NCBI RefSeq assembly: GCF_006335015.1
Contig: NZ_VDGT01000021.1
Span: 1 to 64,000, forward strand
Length of the DNA stretch: 64,000 nt
Source: Streptomyces sedi
GTDB lineage: Bacteria > Actinomycetota > Actinomycetes > Streptomycetales > Streptomycetaceae
Reading direction: 5' to 3'
Part shown: positions 1-8,500 of the stretch, piece by piece
Position numbering within the stretch: position 1 is the stretch's first letter
Layout of the letters: each line of letters starts with the position of its first letter
The notes under the pieces: generated by a model
Databases searched by the model: none
Seen by the model: only the letters and a program-made list of their open reading frames with translations
Told to the model about the DNA's origin: nothing
Translations under genes and position numbers: made by a program

Positions 1-418
1 CGAGCCATTCGGCGTCGGGCTTGCGTCCCGCGATGTCCATCGGGAGCGTGATGTTCTCGATGGCGTTGAGGGTGGGCAGCAGGTTGAAGGCCTGGAAGAT
101 GAAGCCGATCTTGTCGCGGCGCAGGCGGGTGAGGTGCTTGTCCTTCAGCCCGGTGATCTCGGTGCCGCCGACCCAGATGCGTCCCGAGGTGACGGTGTCG
201 AGCCCGGCCAGGCAGTGCATCAGCGTCGACTTGCCCGAGCCCGAGGGGCCCATGATCGCGGTGAACACCCCCCGCTCGATGTCCACACTCACCCCGTCCA
301 ACGCCGACACCCGCGTCTCGCCCTCTCCATAGGACTTGACGACGGTCTCCGCTCGCGCGGCCACGGCCGAGTGCCCTCCGCTGCCCCCGGTCGTCGGATT
401 GACTACAGCCGTTGTCAC
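1..418 (-). CDS. ABC transporter ATP-binding protein, MacB/LolD type (5' part; runs off the window)
   Basis: The first 139 residues are present. After an N-terminal extension of about 25 residues the sequence reads VVKSYGEGETRVSALDGVSVDI, typical of the FtsE/LolD/MacB ATPases that energise FtsX-like permeases for lipoprotein or peptide export. The Walker A motif is GPSGSGKST, followed by LMHCLAGLDT, and the Q-loop region reads IGFIFQAFNLLPTLNAIEN. The GTG start at 418 is chosen because GGAG lies 7 bases upstream. The signature motif, Walker B and the expected downstream FtsX-like permease fall outside the window. Substrate is unknown. Two CCCCT/AGGGG dyads lie 125-215 bases upstream and may be regulatory. 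Confidence 0.93.
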   Translation of the reverse strand, partial: MTTAVVNPTTGGSGGHSAVAARAETVVKSYGEGETRVSALDGVSVDIERGVFTAIMGPSGSGKSTLMHCLAGLDTVTSGRIWVGGTEITGLKDKHLTRLRRDKIGFIFQAFNLLPTLNAIENITLPMDIAGRKPDAEWL

Positions 419-541
419 GTGCGTTCTCCTTGCGCGTCGGAAACGTGGGGAACCTACTCACGCCCGCGCTCGAACGCACGGCGCCATCCCCGTTGGCCGG
501 TCCTCGCCTGTCGACGTCCGACGGACGACTTCCAGCAAGTA

Positions 542-633
542 CCCCTAAGAGAGTAGGGGCCGCCTGGCGCGTCCTCGTCAGCCCCCGGTAGGAGGTGGAG
601 GTCAGTGAGAAGTAGCAGGTTTCCCCTAAGGGG
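542..633. promoter_or_regulatory. Two CCCCT-type dyads upstream of the ABC transporter gene
   Basis: Two inverted repeats lie in the otherwise gene-free 419-828 interval: CCCCTA-N6-TAGGGG at 542-559 and CCCCT-A-AGGGG at 623-633. They share the same half-site and sit upstream of the divergent ABC ATPase. A response-regulator or repressor operator is an inference; no regulator gene is visible in the window for it. Confidence 0.35.
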
Positions 634-747
634 CCCACACAGAGGTGGAGTACGAGCGTTGACGGGTCCCCCTCCCGGCGAACGACGGACGAACCCCACC
701 CGCCGCCCCACCCGCCCCACCAGCACGGGAACGAACGGTCCGCACGG

Positions 748-776
748 TGGTCAGAGCCGGTGCCGCCGCCTAGGAT
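748..776 (+). promoter_or_regulatory. Putative promoter of the SurA-like lipoprotein gene
   Basis: TAGGAT at 771-776 matches an actinobacterial -10 and is preceded with 17-bp spacing by a weak -35 (TGGTCA, 748-753). The predicted transcript would start near 782, giving a leader of about 47 nt with GGGAG at 817-821 before the GTG at 829. Confidence 0.35.
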
Positions 777-828
777 CAAGCCGCGTAAGATCGACCAACC
801 CCACTGGCTCGTCCTCGGGAGTACCCCA

Positions 829-1500
829 GTGAAGCGCCGCACCTCAACGCTCGCGGTCACGGCCGCAGCCCTGCTCGTCGCGACCCCTCTGCTCACCGGC
901 TGCTCCACCGACGCCCACCCGGGCGCGGCTGCCGTCGTCGGCGGCGAGAAAATCACCATCGCCAGCGTGCAGGACCGGGTGGAGACCATCCGCGAAGCCC
1001 AGCGCGAGCAGCCCGAGGGGGACCAACTACTCCAGGCCAGCGCCGGGTTGACGCGCCAGACGGTGGACTTCCTCGTCTATCTGGAGGTGCTGGAGGCCGC
1101 CGCCGAGGAGCACGGCGTCGAGGTGACCCGCGCGCAGATCCAGGAGAGCCGGGCCATCGCCGAGCAGAGTGTGGGCGGCGCCGAGGCGCTGCGGCTCAGC
1201 GCGCTGACCACGACCGGCGGGCTGCCGATGGCCGGTGACGAGCAGATCGACCAGGTGCTGCGGAGCCAACTCCTCTTCCAGGGTGTGGCGCAGCGCCTCA
1301 ACGCCCCCGCCGGCCAGGAGGGCCAGCTGGTGATGCGCGAGGCGCTCGCCGAGACCGCCGAACGGATCGGCGTCGAGGTCAACCCCCGCTATGGCCAGTG
1401 GGATTCGGAACAGGTGGTGCTGGCCGAGTCCGACACCCCGTGGCTGCGTTCCGAGCAGCCGGCCGAGGGCCAGGCGGAGCTGCCGGCCCCGCCCGCCTGA
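829..1500 (+). CDS. SurA N-terminal-domain lipoprotein
   Basis: 223 residues. An N-terminal signal ends in the lipobox LLTGC, so the protein is probably exported, lipidated on Cys and anchored outside the membrane. The following region (VVGGEKITIASVQDRVETIREA) matches the SurA/peptidyl-prolyl-isomerase N-terminal chaperone fold, but no parvulin catalytic domain follows, so a periplasm-equivalent chaperone or binding role without isomerase activity is inferred. The tail is rich in Pro, Ala and Glu. The GTG at 829 is preferred over an ATG at 760 because GGGAG lies 7 bases upstream and it places the signal peptide correctly. mazG follows 65 bp downstream on the same strand. Confidence 0.85.
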   Translation: MKRRTSTLAVTAAALLVATPLLTGCSTDAHPGAAAVVGGEKITIASVQDRVETIREAQREQPEGDQLLQASAGLTRQTVDFLVYLEVLEAAAEEHGVEVTRAQIQESRAIAEQSVGGAEALRLSALTTTGGLPMAGDEQIDQVLRSQLLFQGVAQRLNAPAGQEGQLVMREALAETAERIGVEVNPRYGQWDSEQVVLAESDTPWLRSEQPAEGQAELPAPPA

Positions 1501-1565
1501 CGGGCCCCTCTCGCCCCTCCGGGGGCGTCGGCAACCTTCCCGGACGTGCGGTTTAGTCTCGACGG

Positions 1566-2546
1566 ATGACCGTGCGCGAACTCAACGGTGCCCCCGGCCG
1601 GATCGTCCTGCTGACCACCAGCCACCGGGTGGCTCCCGGCCTGCTCTCGTGGCCCGCCTGGCAGGTGCTGCACGAGGCCGACCTCGTGGTCTGCCGGGAG
1701 GCCGAGCACCCGCACGGTCCCTATCTGCGCGAGGCCGGTGTCACCGTGCGCCAGGGTGTGCCGTCGGCCGCCGAGTTGGTCTCGGCGTGCGCCGGTGGCC
1801 GCACGGCGGTGGTGATCGCCGGCGCCGAGGGCGAGCCCCGACTCACGGACGAGCTCGCGAGGTTGGCCGGTTCTGGTCGGTCGGCGGTGCTGCCGGAGCT
1901 GGAGTTGCTGCCCGGCTCCTACGACCTGCCGGGCGCCCGGCTGCTCGACCTGGTGCGGGTGATGGACGAGATCCGGGCCCACTGCCCCTGGGCCTCGATC
2001 CAGACCAGCGAGGACCTCACGCCCTACGGGGTCGAGGAGGTCTACGAGCTGGTCGAGGCCGTGGAGAACGGCGACCGCACGGAGATCCGCGAGGAGTTGG
2101 GCGACGTGCTCCTCCAAGTGGTCTTCCACGCGAGGATCGCCGCCGAAGACCTCGACGAGCCCTTCGACATCGACGATGTCGCCGGCACCATCGTCACCAA
2201 GCTGATCCGCCGCCACCCGCACATCTTCGGCGACGCGAAGGCGGAGACGCCCGAGGACGTCAAGGCACTGTGGTTCCAGGTCAAGGCGGAGGAGAAGGCG
2301 CGCACCTCGGTGACCGAGGGCGTGCCGCTCGGGCAGCCGGCGCTGGCGCTGGCCGCCAAGCTGGCCGGGCGGGCCCGGCGGACCGGCCTGTCCGTCCCGC
2401 TGCCGGAGACCCCGCACGACGGGGGGTTCGGCTACCGGCTGCTGTCCCTGGCCGCCGAGGCCGAGGAAGCCGGCGTCAACCCCGAGACGGCCCTGCGCGC
2501 GGCGGCCCGCGCCTACCGCGACACGATCATCTCCTCCGGCGGTTAG
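1566..2546 (+). CDS. mazG: MazG-type nucleoside triphosphate pyrophosphohydrolase with degenerate tetrapyrrole-methylase-like N-terminus
   Basis: 326 residues. From about residue 125 the protein is a classic all-alpha MazG domain that hydrolyses (d)NTPs to NMP and pyrophosphate: LLDLVRVMDEIR, CPWASIQTSEDLTPY, an E-rich helix VEEVYELVEA and EELGDVLLQVVFHARIA carrying the metal-binding acidic residues. The first about 120 residues (GRIVLLTTSHRVAPGLL, LHEADLVVCREAEHP) resemble the start of a tetrapyrrole methylase domain, as in the YabN two-domain family, but the GxGxG-type SAM loop is absent, so this part looks like a decayed non-catalytic domain. A house-cleaning function is expected. It is convergent with the next gene, with a repeat element between them. 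Confidence 0.9.
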   Translation: MTVRELNGAPGRIVLLTTSHRVAPGLLSWPAWQVLHEADLVVCREAEHPHGPYLREAGVTVRQGVPSAAELVSACAGGRTAVVIAGAEGEPRLTDELARLAGSGRSAVLPELELLPGSYDLPGARLLDLVRVMDEIRAHCPWASIQTSEDLTPYGVEEVYELVEAVENGDRTEIREELGDVLLQVVFHARIAAEDLDEPFDIDDVAGTIVTKLIRRHPHIFGDAKAETPEDVKALWFQVKAEEKARTSVTEGVPLGQPALALAAKLAGRARRTGLSVPLPETPHDGGFGYRLLSLAAEAEEAGVNPETALRAAARAYRDTIISSGG

Positions 2547-2564
2547 CCGCCCACCGGCAGTGAA

Positions 2565-2700
2565 GGGGCGCGAGGAACCGCGCGAGCAACCCACCACCGG
2601 GCCGCGGACGACAACCCACCCCAGCCAGCCAGGACCATCGTCGACCAACCCCCGCCACAAACGCACCGCGCCCGACAACCCACCTGGCCGGTGCGTCGGG
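2565..2700. repeat. Single copy of the dispersed GGGGCGCG hairpin repeat (3' of mazG)
   Basis: The gap between convergent mazG and the YwqJ/SUKH-3 gene contains the block GGGGCGCGAGGAACCGCG followed by GAGCAACCC and GACAACCCACC. The same words in the same order recur at 13.1, 20.5-20.9 and 32.7-33.0 kb. It is non-coding and lies at gene 3' ends. The shared words are seen directly; the family assignment as one element is an inference. Confidence 0.7.
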
Positions 2701-2731
2701 GTGGTCGCCCCCGAAAGACCCCAGTGGAACG

Positions 2732-3754
2732 TCACGGCTCCAGGCGGTGCGGCGCCGCGCCGGTCAGGAGGGTGGCGAGGCCGGTGAGGACGTCGTGGCC
2801 CAGATACCAGTCCCCGCTGTGGTCGATCCCGTAGAGCCGCCCCTCCGTGTCCAGCGCCAGCAGCGCTCCGCTGCCCAACTCCTCGCCCAGCGGCGCGAGT
2901 CGGTCTCCCAACGCGTACCCCAGGTCGCTGAGCACCCGTGCCCAGTGCAGCCCGGCCAGCGGGTCGATCACGACGGCGCTCGGCGCGAACGCCACCCCGG
3001 GGCCGTTGGGTTGCAGCGTGATCTCGCCCAGCTCGGCCCAGGTCTCGAACGCCGCGGGGAACAGCTCGTGCGGATGCCCCTGCGGGGAGCGGTGGCCGCT
3101 GAGGACGTCGGCCCACGCCTCCGCCTTGGCGGCGTGCCCGCGCCCCGGGCGCCAGCCGGCGGCGGCCAGCGCCTGGTCGACGGTCCCGACCGACCAGGGC
3201 GCGCCCTGCGTCGGCCCGCCGAGGGTGTCGCCGCCGAACGTTCCCCCCTGCGCCGCTGCGGGCGCCGGGGTGAGGCTGGTCACGCCGAGTCTGGCCAGCA
3301 GCACGGCGCAGGAACGGCAGTGCGCCGCGTGGGCGCCGTGCCGCGGGTCGCCGTCCTCGCGGATGTGGCGGCAGATGATTCCCGCGCCGCTCAGCGCGTG
3401 GCGGGCCTGCTCCAGGCTGCCGGCTCCGGTCTCGAACAGCCAGCGGGAGAGCAGGGCGGGCTCCGGGCAACGTCCCAGGTGGCGTTCCCGTTGAGCGGTG
3501 CCGAGTCCGGCGAGGATCTCGGCGACCACCGGATGCGGTTCGGGCGGCTGCGTGCTGCGGCTGGCGGTGCCGGTCAGCGGTTGTGCCCGTTCCGGGAGGG
3601 AGAGCGCGGCGGCGGTGGTCGGCAGGATGCCGTCCCTGCGGCGCAGCAGCGCGGGAGGGTCAGGACGGGCGTCCTCCGCTTGCGAGGCGCCCGGCGGCTG
3701 GCCGTGGATATCCGATATCACGAGGACGATCGTGCCATCGTCCGCGAACCCCAT
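2732..3754 (-). CDS. YwqJ-like deaminase/SUKH-3 fusion protein
   Basis: 340 residues from the ATG at 3754; a GTG at 3721 is an alternative and neither has a good ribosome binding site. Residues about 36-165 resemble the YwqJ-related putative deaminases: LLRRRDGILPTTAAALSL, a CPE motif (Cys96, Glu98) and HCRSC (Cys146, Cys149), which would supply the zinc ligands and catalytic Glu of a deaminase fold. Residues about 185-335 match SUKH-3 (VDQALAAAGWRPGR through YGIDHSGDWYLGHDVLTGL). SUKH domains are known as immunity modules for nuclease and deaminase toxins. No signal peptide is seen, so it is probably cytoplasmic. It is divergent from the SMI1 gene. Family names come from motif recognition only; substrate is unknown. 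Confidence 0.75.
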   Translation of the reverse strand: MGFADDGTIVLVISDIHGQPPGASQAEDARPDPPALLRRRDGILPTTAAALSLPERAQPLTGTASRSTQPPEPHPVVAEILAGLGTAQRERHLGRCPEPALLSRWLFETGAGSLEQARHALSGAGIICRHIREDGDPRHGAHAAHCRSCAVLLARLGVTSLTPAPAAAQGGTFGGDTLGGPTQGAPWSVGTVDQALAAAGWRPGRGHAAKAEAWADVLSGHRSPQGHPHELFPAAFETWAELGEITLQPNGPGVAFAPSAVVIDPLAGLHWARVLSDLGYALGDRLAPLGEELGSGALLALDTEGRLYGIDHSGDWYLGHDVLTGLATLLTGAAPHRLEP

Positions 3755-3801
3755 AGGCTGTGGCGCGACAGCGAGAGGCGACAGCAGGGGGCGTTCACGC
3801 C

Positions 3802-4776
3802 ATGACGACAGGTCGGCTCGGCCAGCAGGCCGCGCCACCGAACCGGGCCTATGCCGGTCAGGTGGTGCAGTTCCCCGATCCGGTCCGCGCGGCACGATAT
3901 CCGCACGGTGTCCGGGTCGACGCGGAGGGTTATCCCGACTTCTCGCCCTACGCCAGAGCGGCGGCCGAGATCGCGGAGCCGCCCACCGGCTTCGGCGTCG
4001 ACGAGCTGCGGCTGACCGACTATGTCTCCGCCAACGCCGCCCTGCACGCCTCGGGTCACGAGCTGTGGTCCGAGCTGCCGGCCGTCGCCACCCCGCACGG
4101 CTGGACCTGGCACCATGTGGCCCGCTCGCGCCGGCTCGAACTAGTGCCGGTCGAGGTGAAGGCCCTGCTGCGGCACCACGGCGGCCTGGCCACGACCGCC
4201 GTCGACCAGAGCAAGCGCGGCACCCGGCCGCTCGCCGACCCGCACCCCGCGCACTTCAGGCTGCCGTCGTCGGAGGCCGTTCCCGAGGAACGGCTGCGGG
4301 CCGCCGAGGAGAAGCTGGGCTACCGGCTGCCGCCCGCCTACCGCGCGTTCCTGAAGGCCGCCGGCGGCTGCGCGCCGGTCGGGGTGGCGCTCGACGCGGA
4401 GCTGGGGCTCCTGGTCGACCAGCCGTTCTTCACCCTCACGGAGGAGGCGGCGGTCAACGACCTCGTCTACGTCAACAAGTGCCTGCGCGACCACCTCACC
4501 AAGGACTATCTGGCGGTCGCCTTCGTCCAGGGCGGCATCATGGCCGTGAGGGTGCGCGGCGAGGGCGCGGGTTCGGTCTGGCTCTGCCCGGTGGACGACG
4601 CGCGCGACCGGGACGGGCTGACCGTGGCCGACCGGGTCGGCGAGCTGCTGCTGCCCTGCGGCGAGGACTTCGACGGCTTTCTGCTGCGCCTCGCCGGCTC
4701 GCCGCCCGAGCTGGAGTCGGTGGCCAATCTGATGGTGGACGGCGGTTTCGCGAACGCCGTTCCGGTGGGGAGGTGA
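3802..4776 (+). CDS. SMI1/KNR4 (SUKH) family protein
   Basis: 324 residues. The central and C-terminal part fits the SMI1/KNR4 fold: ERLRAAEEKLGYRLPPAYRAF, then KAAGGCAPVG, then KDYLAVAFVQGGIMAVRV and DFDGFLLRLAG. The N-terminal about 120 residues (YPDFSPYARAAAEI, DELRLTDYVSANAALH) look like the conserved region found before the SUKH domain in Streptomyces paralogues. The ATG at 3802 has GGGGG 11 bases upstream. A TAGGCT at 3754-3759 could be its -10. The downstream deaminase/SUKH-4 gene starts 5 bases after this stop, so the two are probably co-transcribed. Likely an immunity-type protein; its partner is not proven. Confidence 0.83.
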   Translation: MTTGRLGQQAAPPNRAYAGQVVQFPDPVRAARYPHGVRVDAEGYPDFSPYARAAAEIAEPPTGFGVDELRLTDYVSANAALHASGHELWSELPAVATPHGWTWHHVARSRRLELVPVEVKALLRHHGGLATTAVDQSKRGTRPLADPHPAHFRLPSSEAVPEERLRAAEEKLGYRLPPAYRAFLKAAGGCAPVGVALDAELGLLVDQPFFTLTEEAAVNDLVYVNKCLRDHLTKDYLAVAFVQGGIMAVRVRGEGAGSVWLCPVDDARDRDGLTVADRVGELLLPCGEDFDGFLLRLAGSPPELESVANLMVDGGFANAVPVGR

Positions 4777-4781
4777 GTGCC

Positions 4782-7136
4782 GTGGTGACGTTCGCACAGG
4801 CACAGGAGCGCGCCGAGCGCTGGGTCAACGGTGCCGGCGCCGAGGGCCCCGAGCACGAGGTGCGGGTCCGCGAGTTCGATCTGGGCTTCGTCGCCTGGGC
4901 CGAGGACGCCTCGGGCTCCGAGGTCGGCGGCGGCCGGCTGGTCATCGCGCGGGAGAGCGGCGAGGCCACGTACTGGCCGAGGCTGCCCGTCGGCGAGGTG
5001 ATCCGCCGCTACGAGGAGGAGTACGGGCCGGCCGAGCCGGCGGCCCCGGCGGCGCCCGAGCCGCCGAAGGTCATGGCGGAGGAGGCGACGTCGTTCATGT
5101 TGACGCCGCCGCAGTGGCTTCAGGAGGCGGGCGACAAGGCCGGCGTCCCGGGCGGCGCTCCCGCCGCCCCCGAGGCCGGCGCCCCGAAGACGGACGCGCC
5201 GAAGACGGACGCGCCGAAGGCCGACGCCCCGAGCGACGCGGAGCCGGAGGACCAGGGGCCGCCGAGGACGGACGCCCCCGCACCGTTCGGCTCAGGACCG
5301 TTCGCTCCCCCGAATCCGGAGCCCGCCGCTCCGCCGGCGCCGCCCCCGTTGCCCGCCCCGCCGGCGCCGCCCGCCCCGTTCACGGCCGGGCCGCCGAAGC
5401 CCGAGCAGCCCGAGCCCGTGGCCGACAGCCCCTGGGCGGCGGCCGACGTGACGCCCCGCGCGGGCGAGGGCTCGTCCGGCGGAGCCTCGCCCTGGGCCGG
5501 GACCGACACCTCGGGCAGCGCCAACGAGGCCGAGTCGGTGGCCCCGCCGCTCACGGTCTTCTCGCCCCCGGTCCTCGGGGACGACGACAAGCCGAGCCCG
5601 GGCGCCGCCGCCGAGGCCAGAACCACCGTGATGCCGCAGGGCAGTTCGCTGCCGCCGACGTCCGTCGTCCCGCCCTCGGGCGCCCCCGTCGGGCCGCCGC
5701 CCGGCATCCCCGACGCACCGGCCGGTGCGCCGGTGGGCCCGCCGCCGGCGCCGCCCGGCGCGCCCCCGCGGCCCGCCGCCGCCGGGATCGCGGACGAGGA
5801 GACCCACAAGGCGCGGGTCGGCGGCCCCGGCGCGGGAATGCCGGTGCCGCCCCCGCCGTCGCCGCCGGGCGCGCCCGGGGCCGGCCGCGGCCAGGACGAC
5901 GAGCAGCCGTCCGGCGAGGAGGCCCCCTACGTCGCGACGCGGATGGTCGACCCCGACCTCGTCTCCTCGGTGCGCGGCGGCCAGGGCGGCGGCACGCCCC
6001 CGCCCCCCGGCGCCCCCGCCGGCCCGCCGCCCCCGCCGGGCGCCGGTCCCGGCCCGGTGCCGACGCCGCCCGGCGCGCCGCCGCAGGGCACCCCGCCGCC
6101 GCCCGTTCCCGGCGCCGGGACCCCGCCGCCGCAGTCCTACGGCTACCCGCAGGAACCCCAACCCGCCGTGGGCTCGGGCTACATGGCCGTGCTGCGCTAC
6201 CGCGCGCCCGACGGCTCGGAGCAGCAGCTGATCCGCCGCTCCTCCCCGGGGATGCCGCACCCGGAGTGGCAGATCCTGCACGAGCTGATGGCGATGCAGG
6301 TGCCGGCGCAGCAGGTGGTGGAGCTGCACACCGAGTTGCAGTCCTGCGAGCTTCCGGGCGGCTACTGCGCGCGGATGATCCGGGAGACCTGGCCGCAGGT
6401 GCGGATCACGCACACCGCCGCCTACGGCACCGACTTCGCCTCGCGCCAGGCGGGGGTGCGTCATCTGGTGGAGCACCAGGACGAGTTGCAGCAGTTCGCG
6501 GACGGCCCGCAGCGCTCGGCTCCGGTGCGCGCGCCGCTGTCGCAGCAGCCACCGGCGCCGGCGGTGGGGCTCGACATGATCGGCCAGGAGCTGGCCGAGG
6601 CGTTCGGCCCGCAGCTGGTCTTCCGCTACGAGCCGCACTTCGCCTCCCGGCAGGGAGTGCCGGAGATCGTCGCCAACACGCTGACGTGGAGCGGCCTTCC
6701 CGTCGAGCTGCCCCCGTTCTTCTGGGCCCGCGCCCAGCCGGGGGCGCCGATCCCGACGTTGGCCGAGGTGGCGATGGAACGCGGCGTGCAGCCGGCTCCG
6801 GACGCCGGCTCGTACCTGGTGGTCGGCAGTGACTTCGGCAAGCAGCTGTGCGTGCAGTACGGGACGGCGCACATCGTCGCCGTCCCGCTGGAGGCCGGCC
6901 CCGGCGGACAGCCGGTGGCGCCGCAGTTCGTCAACGCCTCGCTGCCGCAGTTCGCGCGCTCCATGGCGCTGCTGGGGCGGATGTGGCGGCTGCGGTACGG
7001 CCTGACGTCGGAGCAGGCGGGCCGCTGGACCAAGGACTTCCAGGCCCAGCTGGCCTCCCTCGACCCGATGACGGTGGCCGACCCGGAGAGCTGGTGGTCG
7101 GTCCTGCTCGAACAGATGTGGGACGGCCTGCTCTGA
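4782..7136 (+). CDS. Putative nucleic-acid deaminase/SUKH-4 fusion protein with long Pro-rich linker
   Basis: 784 residues. Residues 1-85 form a conserved head (VTFAQAQERAERWVNG). Residues about 90-460 are a Pro/Ala/Gly-rich, probably disordered linker with a short PKTDA repeat. Residues about 465-560 look like a zinc-dependent deaminase: HPE (His493, Glu495) and TELQSC-x6-C (Cys522, Cys529), so metal ligands and catalytic Glu seem intact. Residues about 590-784 match SUKH-4 (VPEIVANTLTWSGLP, SYLVVGSDFGKQLCV). The GTG at 4782 is chosen because GGGGAG ends 9 bases upstream; a GTG at 4773 overlaps the previous stop. Toxin and immunity modules on one chain suggest a housekeeping or domesticated role; this is an inference. 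Confidence 0.78.
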   Translation: MVTFAQAQERAERWVNGAGAEGPEHEVRVREFDLGFVAWAEDASGSEVGGGRLVIARESGEATYWPRLPVGEVIRRYEEEYGPAEPAAPAAPEPPKVMAEEATSFMLTPPQWLQEAGDKAGVPGGAPAAPEAGAPKTDAPKTDAPKADAPSDAEPEDQGPPRTDAPAPFGSGPFAPPNPEPAAPPAPPPLPAPPAPPAPFTAGPPKPEQPEPVADSPWAAADVTPRAGEGSSGGASPWAGTDTSGSANEAESVAPPLTVFSPPVLGDDDKPSPGAAAEARTTVMPQGSSLPPTSVVPPSGAPVGPPPGIPDAPAGAPVGPPPAPPGAPPRPAAAGIADEETHKARVGGPGAGMPVPPPPSPPGAPGAGRGQDDEQPSGEEAPYVATRMVDPDLVSSVRGGQGGGTPPPPGAPAGPPPPPGAGPGPVPTPPGAPPQGTPPPPVPGAGTPPPQSYGYPQEPQPAVGSGYMAVLRYRAPDGSEQQLIRRSSPGMPHPEWQILHELMAMQVPAQQVVELHTELQSCELPGGYCARMIRETWPQVRITHTAAYGTDFASRQAGVRHLVEHQDELQQFADGPQRSAPVRAPLSQQPPAPAVGLDMIGQELAEAFGPQLVFRYEPHFASRQGVPEIVANTLTWSGLPVELPPFFWARAQPGAPIPTLAEVAMERGVQPAPDAGSYLVVGSDFGKQLCVQYGTAHIVAVPLEAGPGGQPVAPQFVNASLPQFARSMALLGRMWRLRYGLTSEQAGRWTKDFQAQLASLDPMTVADPESWWSVLLEQMWDGLL

Positions 7137-7230
7137 CCCCGCCCCCCAGAAAGCGCGTGCGCACGCCGCTCGGGTGAGACCGTGCCCCGCGTTCCGGATG
7201 TCCCCGAGGTGTTTGGGGGATCATCTGCCT

Positions 7231-8358
7231 ATGACAGGTTTCCGGACGGTACGCGGGCGGGGGTACTCGCCGGAGCAGGTCGACCGCGCGCTGGCCGAGT
7301 TGGGGCGGGAGCGGGAACGGGCGTCGCGGCGGCTCGTGGAGCTGGGCGAGCTTGTCGAGCGGCTCTCCGAGCAGGCGACGCGGCTGCGTGAGGAGGCCGC
7401 CGCGCTGCCCGAGCCGGACTTCGCGGAGCTGGGCGAGCGCGCCGAGCTGCTGCTCGCCGAGGTGGCGGCCGAGGCGGGCGAGGTCAGGGAGTTGGCGGAG
7501 GCCGACCGGGCGGCCCTGGTCGGCGAGGCGGAGGAACGCGGCAGGGCATTACGCGAACGGGCGGCGAAGGAGGCCGCCCGGGTCCGGGTGGCCGCCGAGG
7601 CGGCGGCCGAGCGGACCGTCGCCGAGGCCACGGAGGCGGCCGAGGCTCGGCTGGCGAAGGAGCGGCAGGCGGCGGAGCGGACGCGTTCCGAGGCGGAGGC
7701 CACCTTCGCCGACGTGGTCCGGCACGCCGAGGCGCTGGTCGCCGAGCAGCGCGCCCGGCAGCGGGCCAGCGGCCGGCTCGCCGAGGAACGCGTCGCGGCC
7801 CGCACGGAGTCCGTCGACAGCCAGGTCGCGGAGCTGACCCAGCGGGCCGACGCGCTCTGGGAGCGCGCCAGGCGCGACCTGGCCGATGCGGAGGCCGCCG
7901 CCAGGGCGCGCAACGAGGCGGCGGAGGCGCGTCGCGCCGAGCTGCTGGCCGAGGCGGCCACGCGCCGGCGGCGGATCGAGCAGGACGCCGAGCGGCTGGC
8001 CCGCCTCCAGGAGGAACGGGCGGAGCAGGTCCGCGCCTATCTGGCGCATCTGCGGACGACGCTGGCCACACTGACCGGACGCGCCCCGCGCCGCCTGGAC
8101 GACGCCGACAACGCCGACGACACCGACAACGCCGCGCACGAGGGCGCGCACGGCGACGCACGAGACGACGCACAAGGCCACGCACACGGCGACGCACAAG
8201 GCCACGCACGGGAAGCCGCGCGCACCGCGCGGGAAGCCGCGCACGAGGACGGTCGCGCGCACGACGCCGAGAGCGGGGCGCCTGGCGGGGGGACCACCGG
8301 CGGCTTCGGGACGCTGCGCTCCGGCCGTGCCGACGAGAGCGCGGCCGACCGGGGCTGA
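7231..8358 (+). CDS. DivIVA-like coiled-coil protein ('cellulose-binding protein' family of Streptomyces)
   Basis: 375 residues. The N-terminus TVRGRGYSPEQVDRAL fits the DivIVA/GpsB-type membrane-proximal motif and is followed by about 250 residues of uninterrupted Ala/Glu/Arg-rich heptads, a long coiled coil. The last 80 residues switch to a disordered tail with short Asp/Ala/Gly/His repeats (GDAxGHAH). Such proteins act as cytoskeletal or polar scaffolds in streptomycetes; the exact role is unknown here. The ATG at 7231 is chosen because it gives the conserved N-terminus and has GGGGGA about 10 bases upstream; an in-frame ATG-like start at 7174 would add an unconserved extension. glmU follows on the same strand. 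Confidence 0.78.
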   Translation: MTGFRTVRGRGYSPEQVDRALAELGRERERASRRLVELGELVERLSEQATRLREEAAALPEPDFAELGERAELLLAEVAAEAGEVRELAEADRAALVGEAEERGRALRERAAKEAARVRVAAEAAAERTVAEATEAAEARLAKERQAAERTRSEAEATFADVVRHAEALVAEQRARQRASGRLAEERVAARTESVDSQVAELTQRADALWERARRDLADAEAAARARNEAAEARRAELLAEAATRRRRIEQDAERLARLQEERAEQVRAYLAHLRTTLATLTGRAPRRLDDADNADDTDNAAHEGAHGDARDDAQGHAHGDAQGHAREAARTAREAAHEDGRAHDAESGAPGGGTTGGFGTLRSGRADESAADRG

Positions 8359-8500
8359 AGCGGCGGGACGTGCGTGGCGCGTGGGTATCCTGCGGAACAT
8401 TCCCCGTCGCTCCGGGTTCCCATGTGCACACCCCGGTTTCCCGGCCGGGCCCGGGGCGTGGACGAGCGCACGACCACACCGACCGAAGGACGCGATTTCC

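Noticed and set aside
4801..6180. Proline-rich stretch as a possible frameshifted or fused pair of genes
   Set aside because: The frame is continuous, codon bias is uniform and the same head-linker-deaminase-SUKH order makes sense as one protein.
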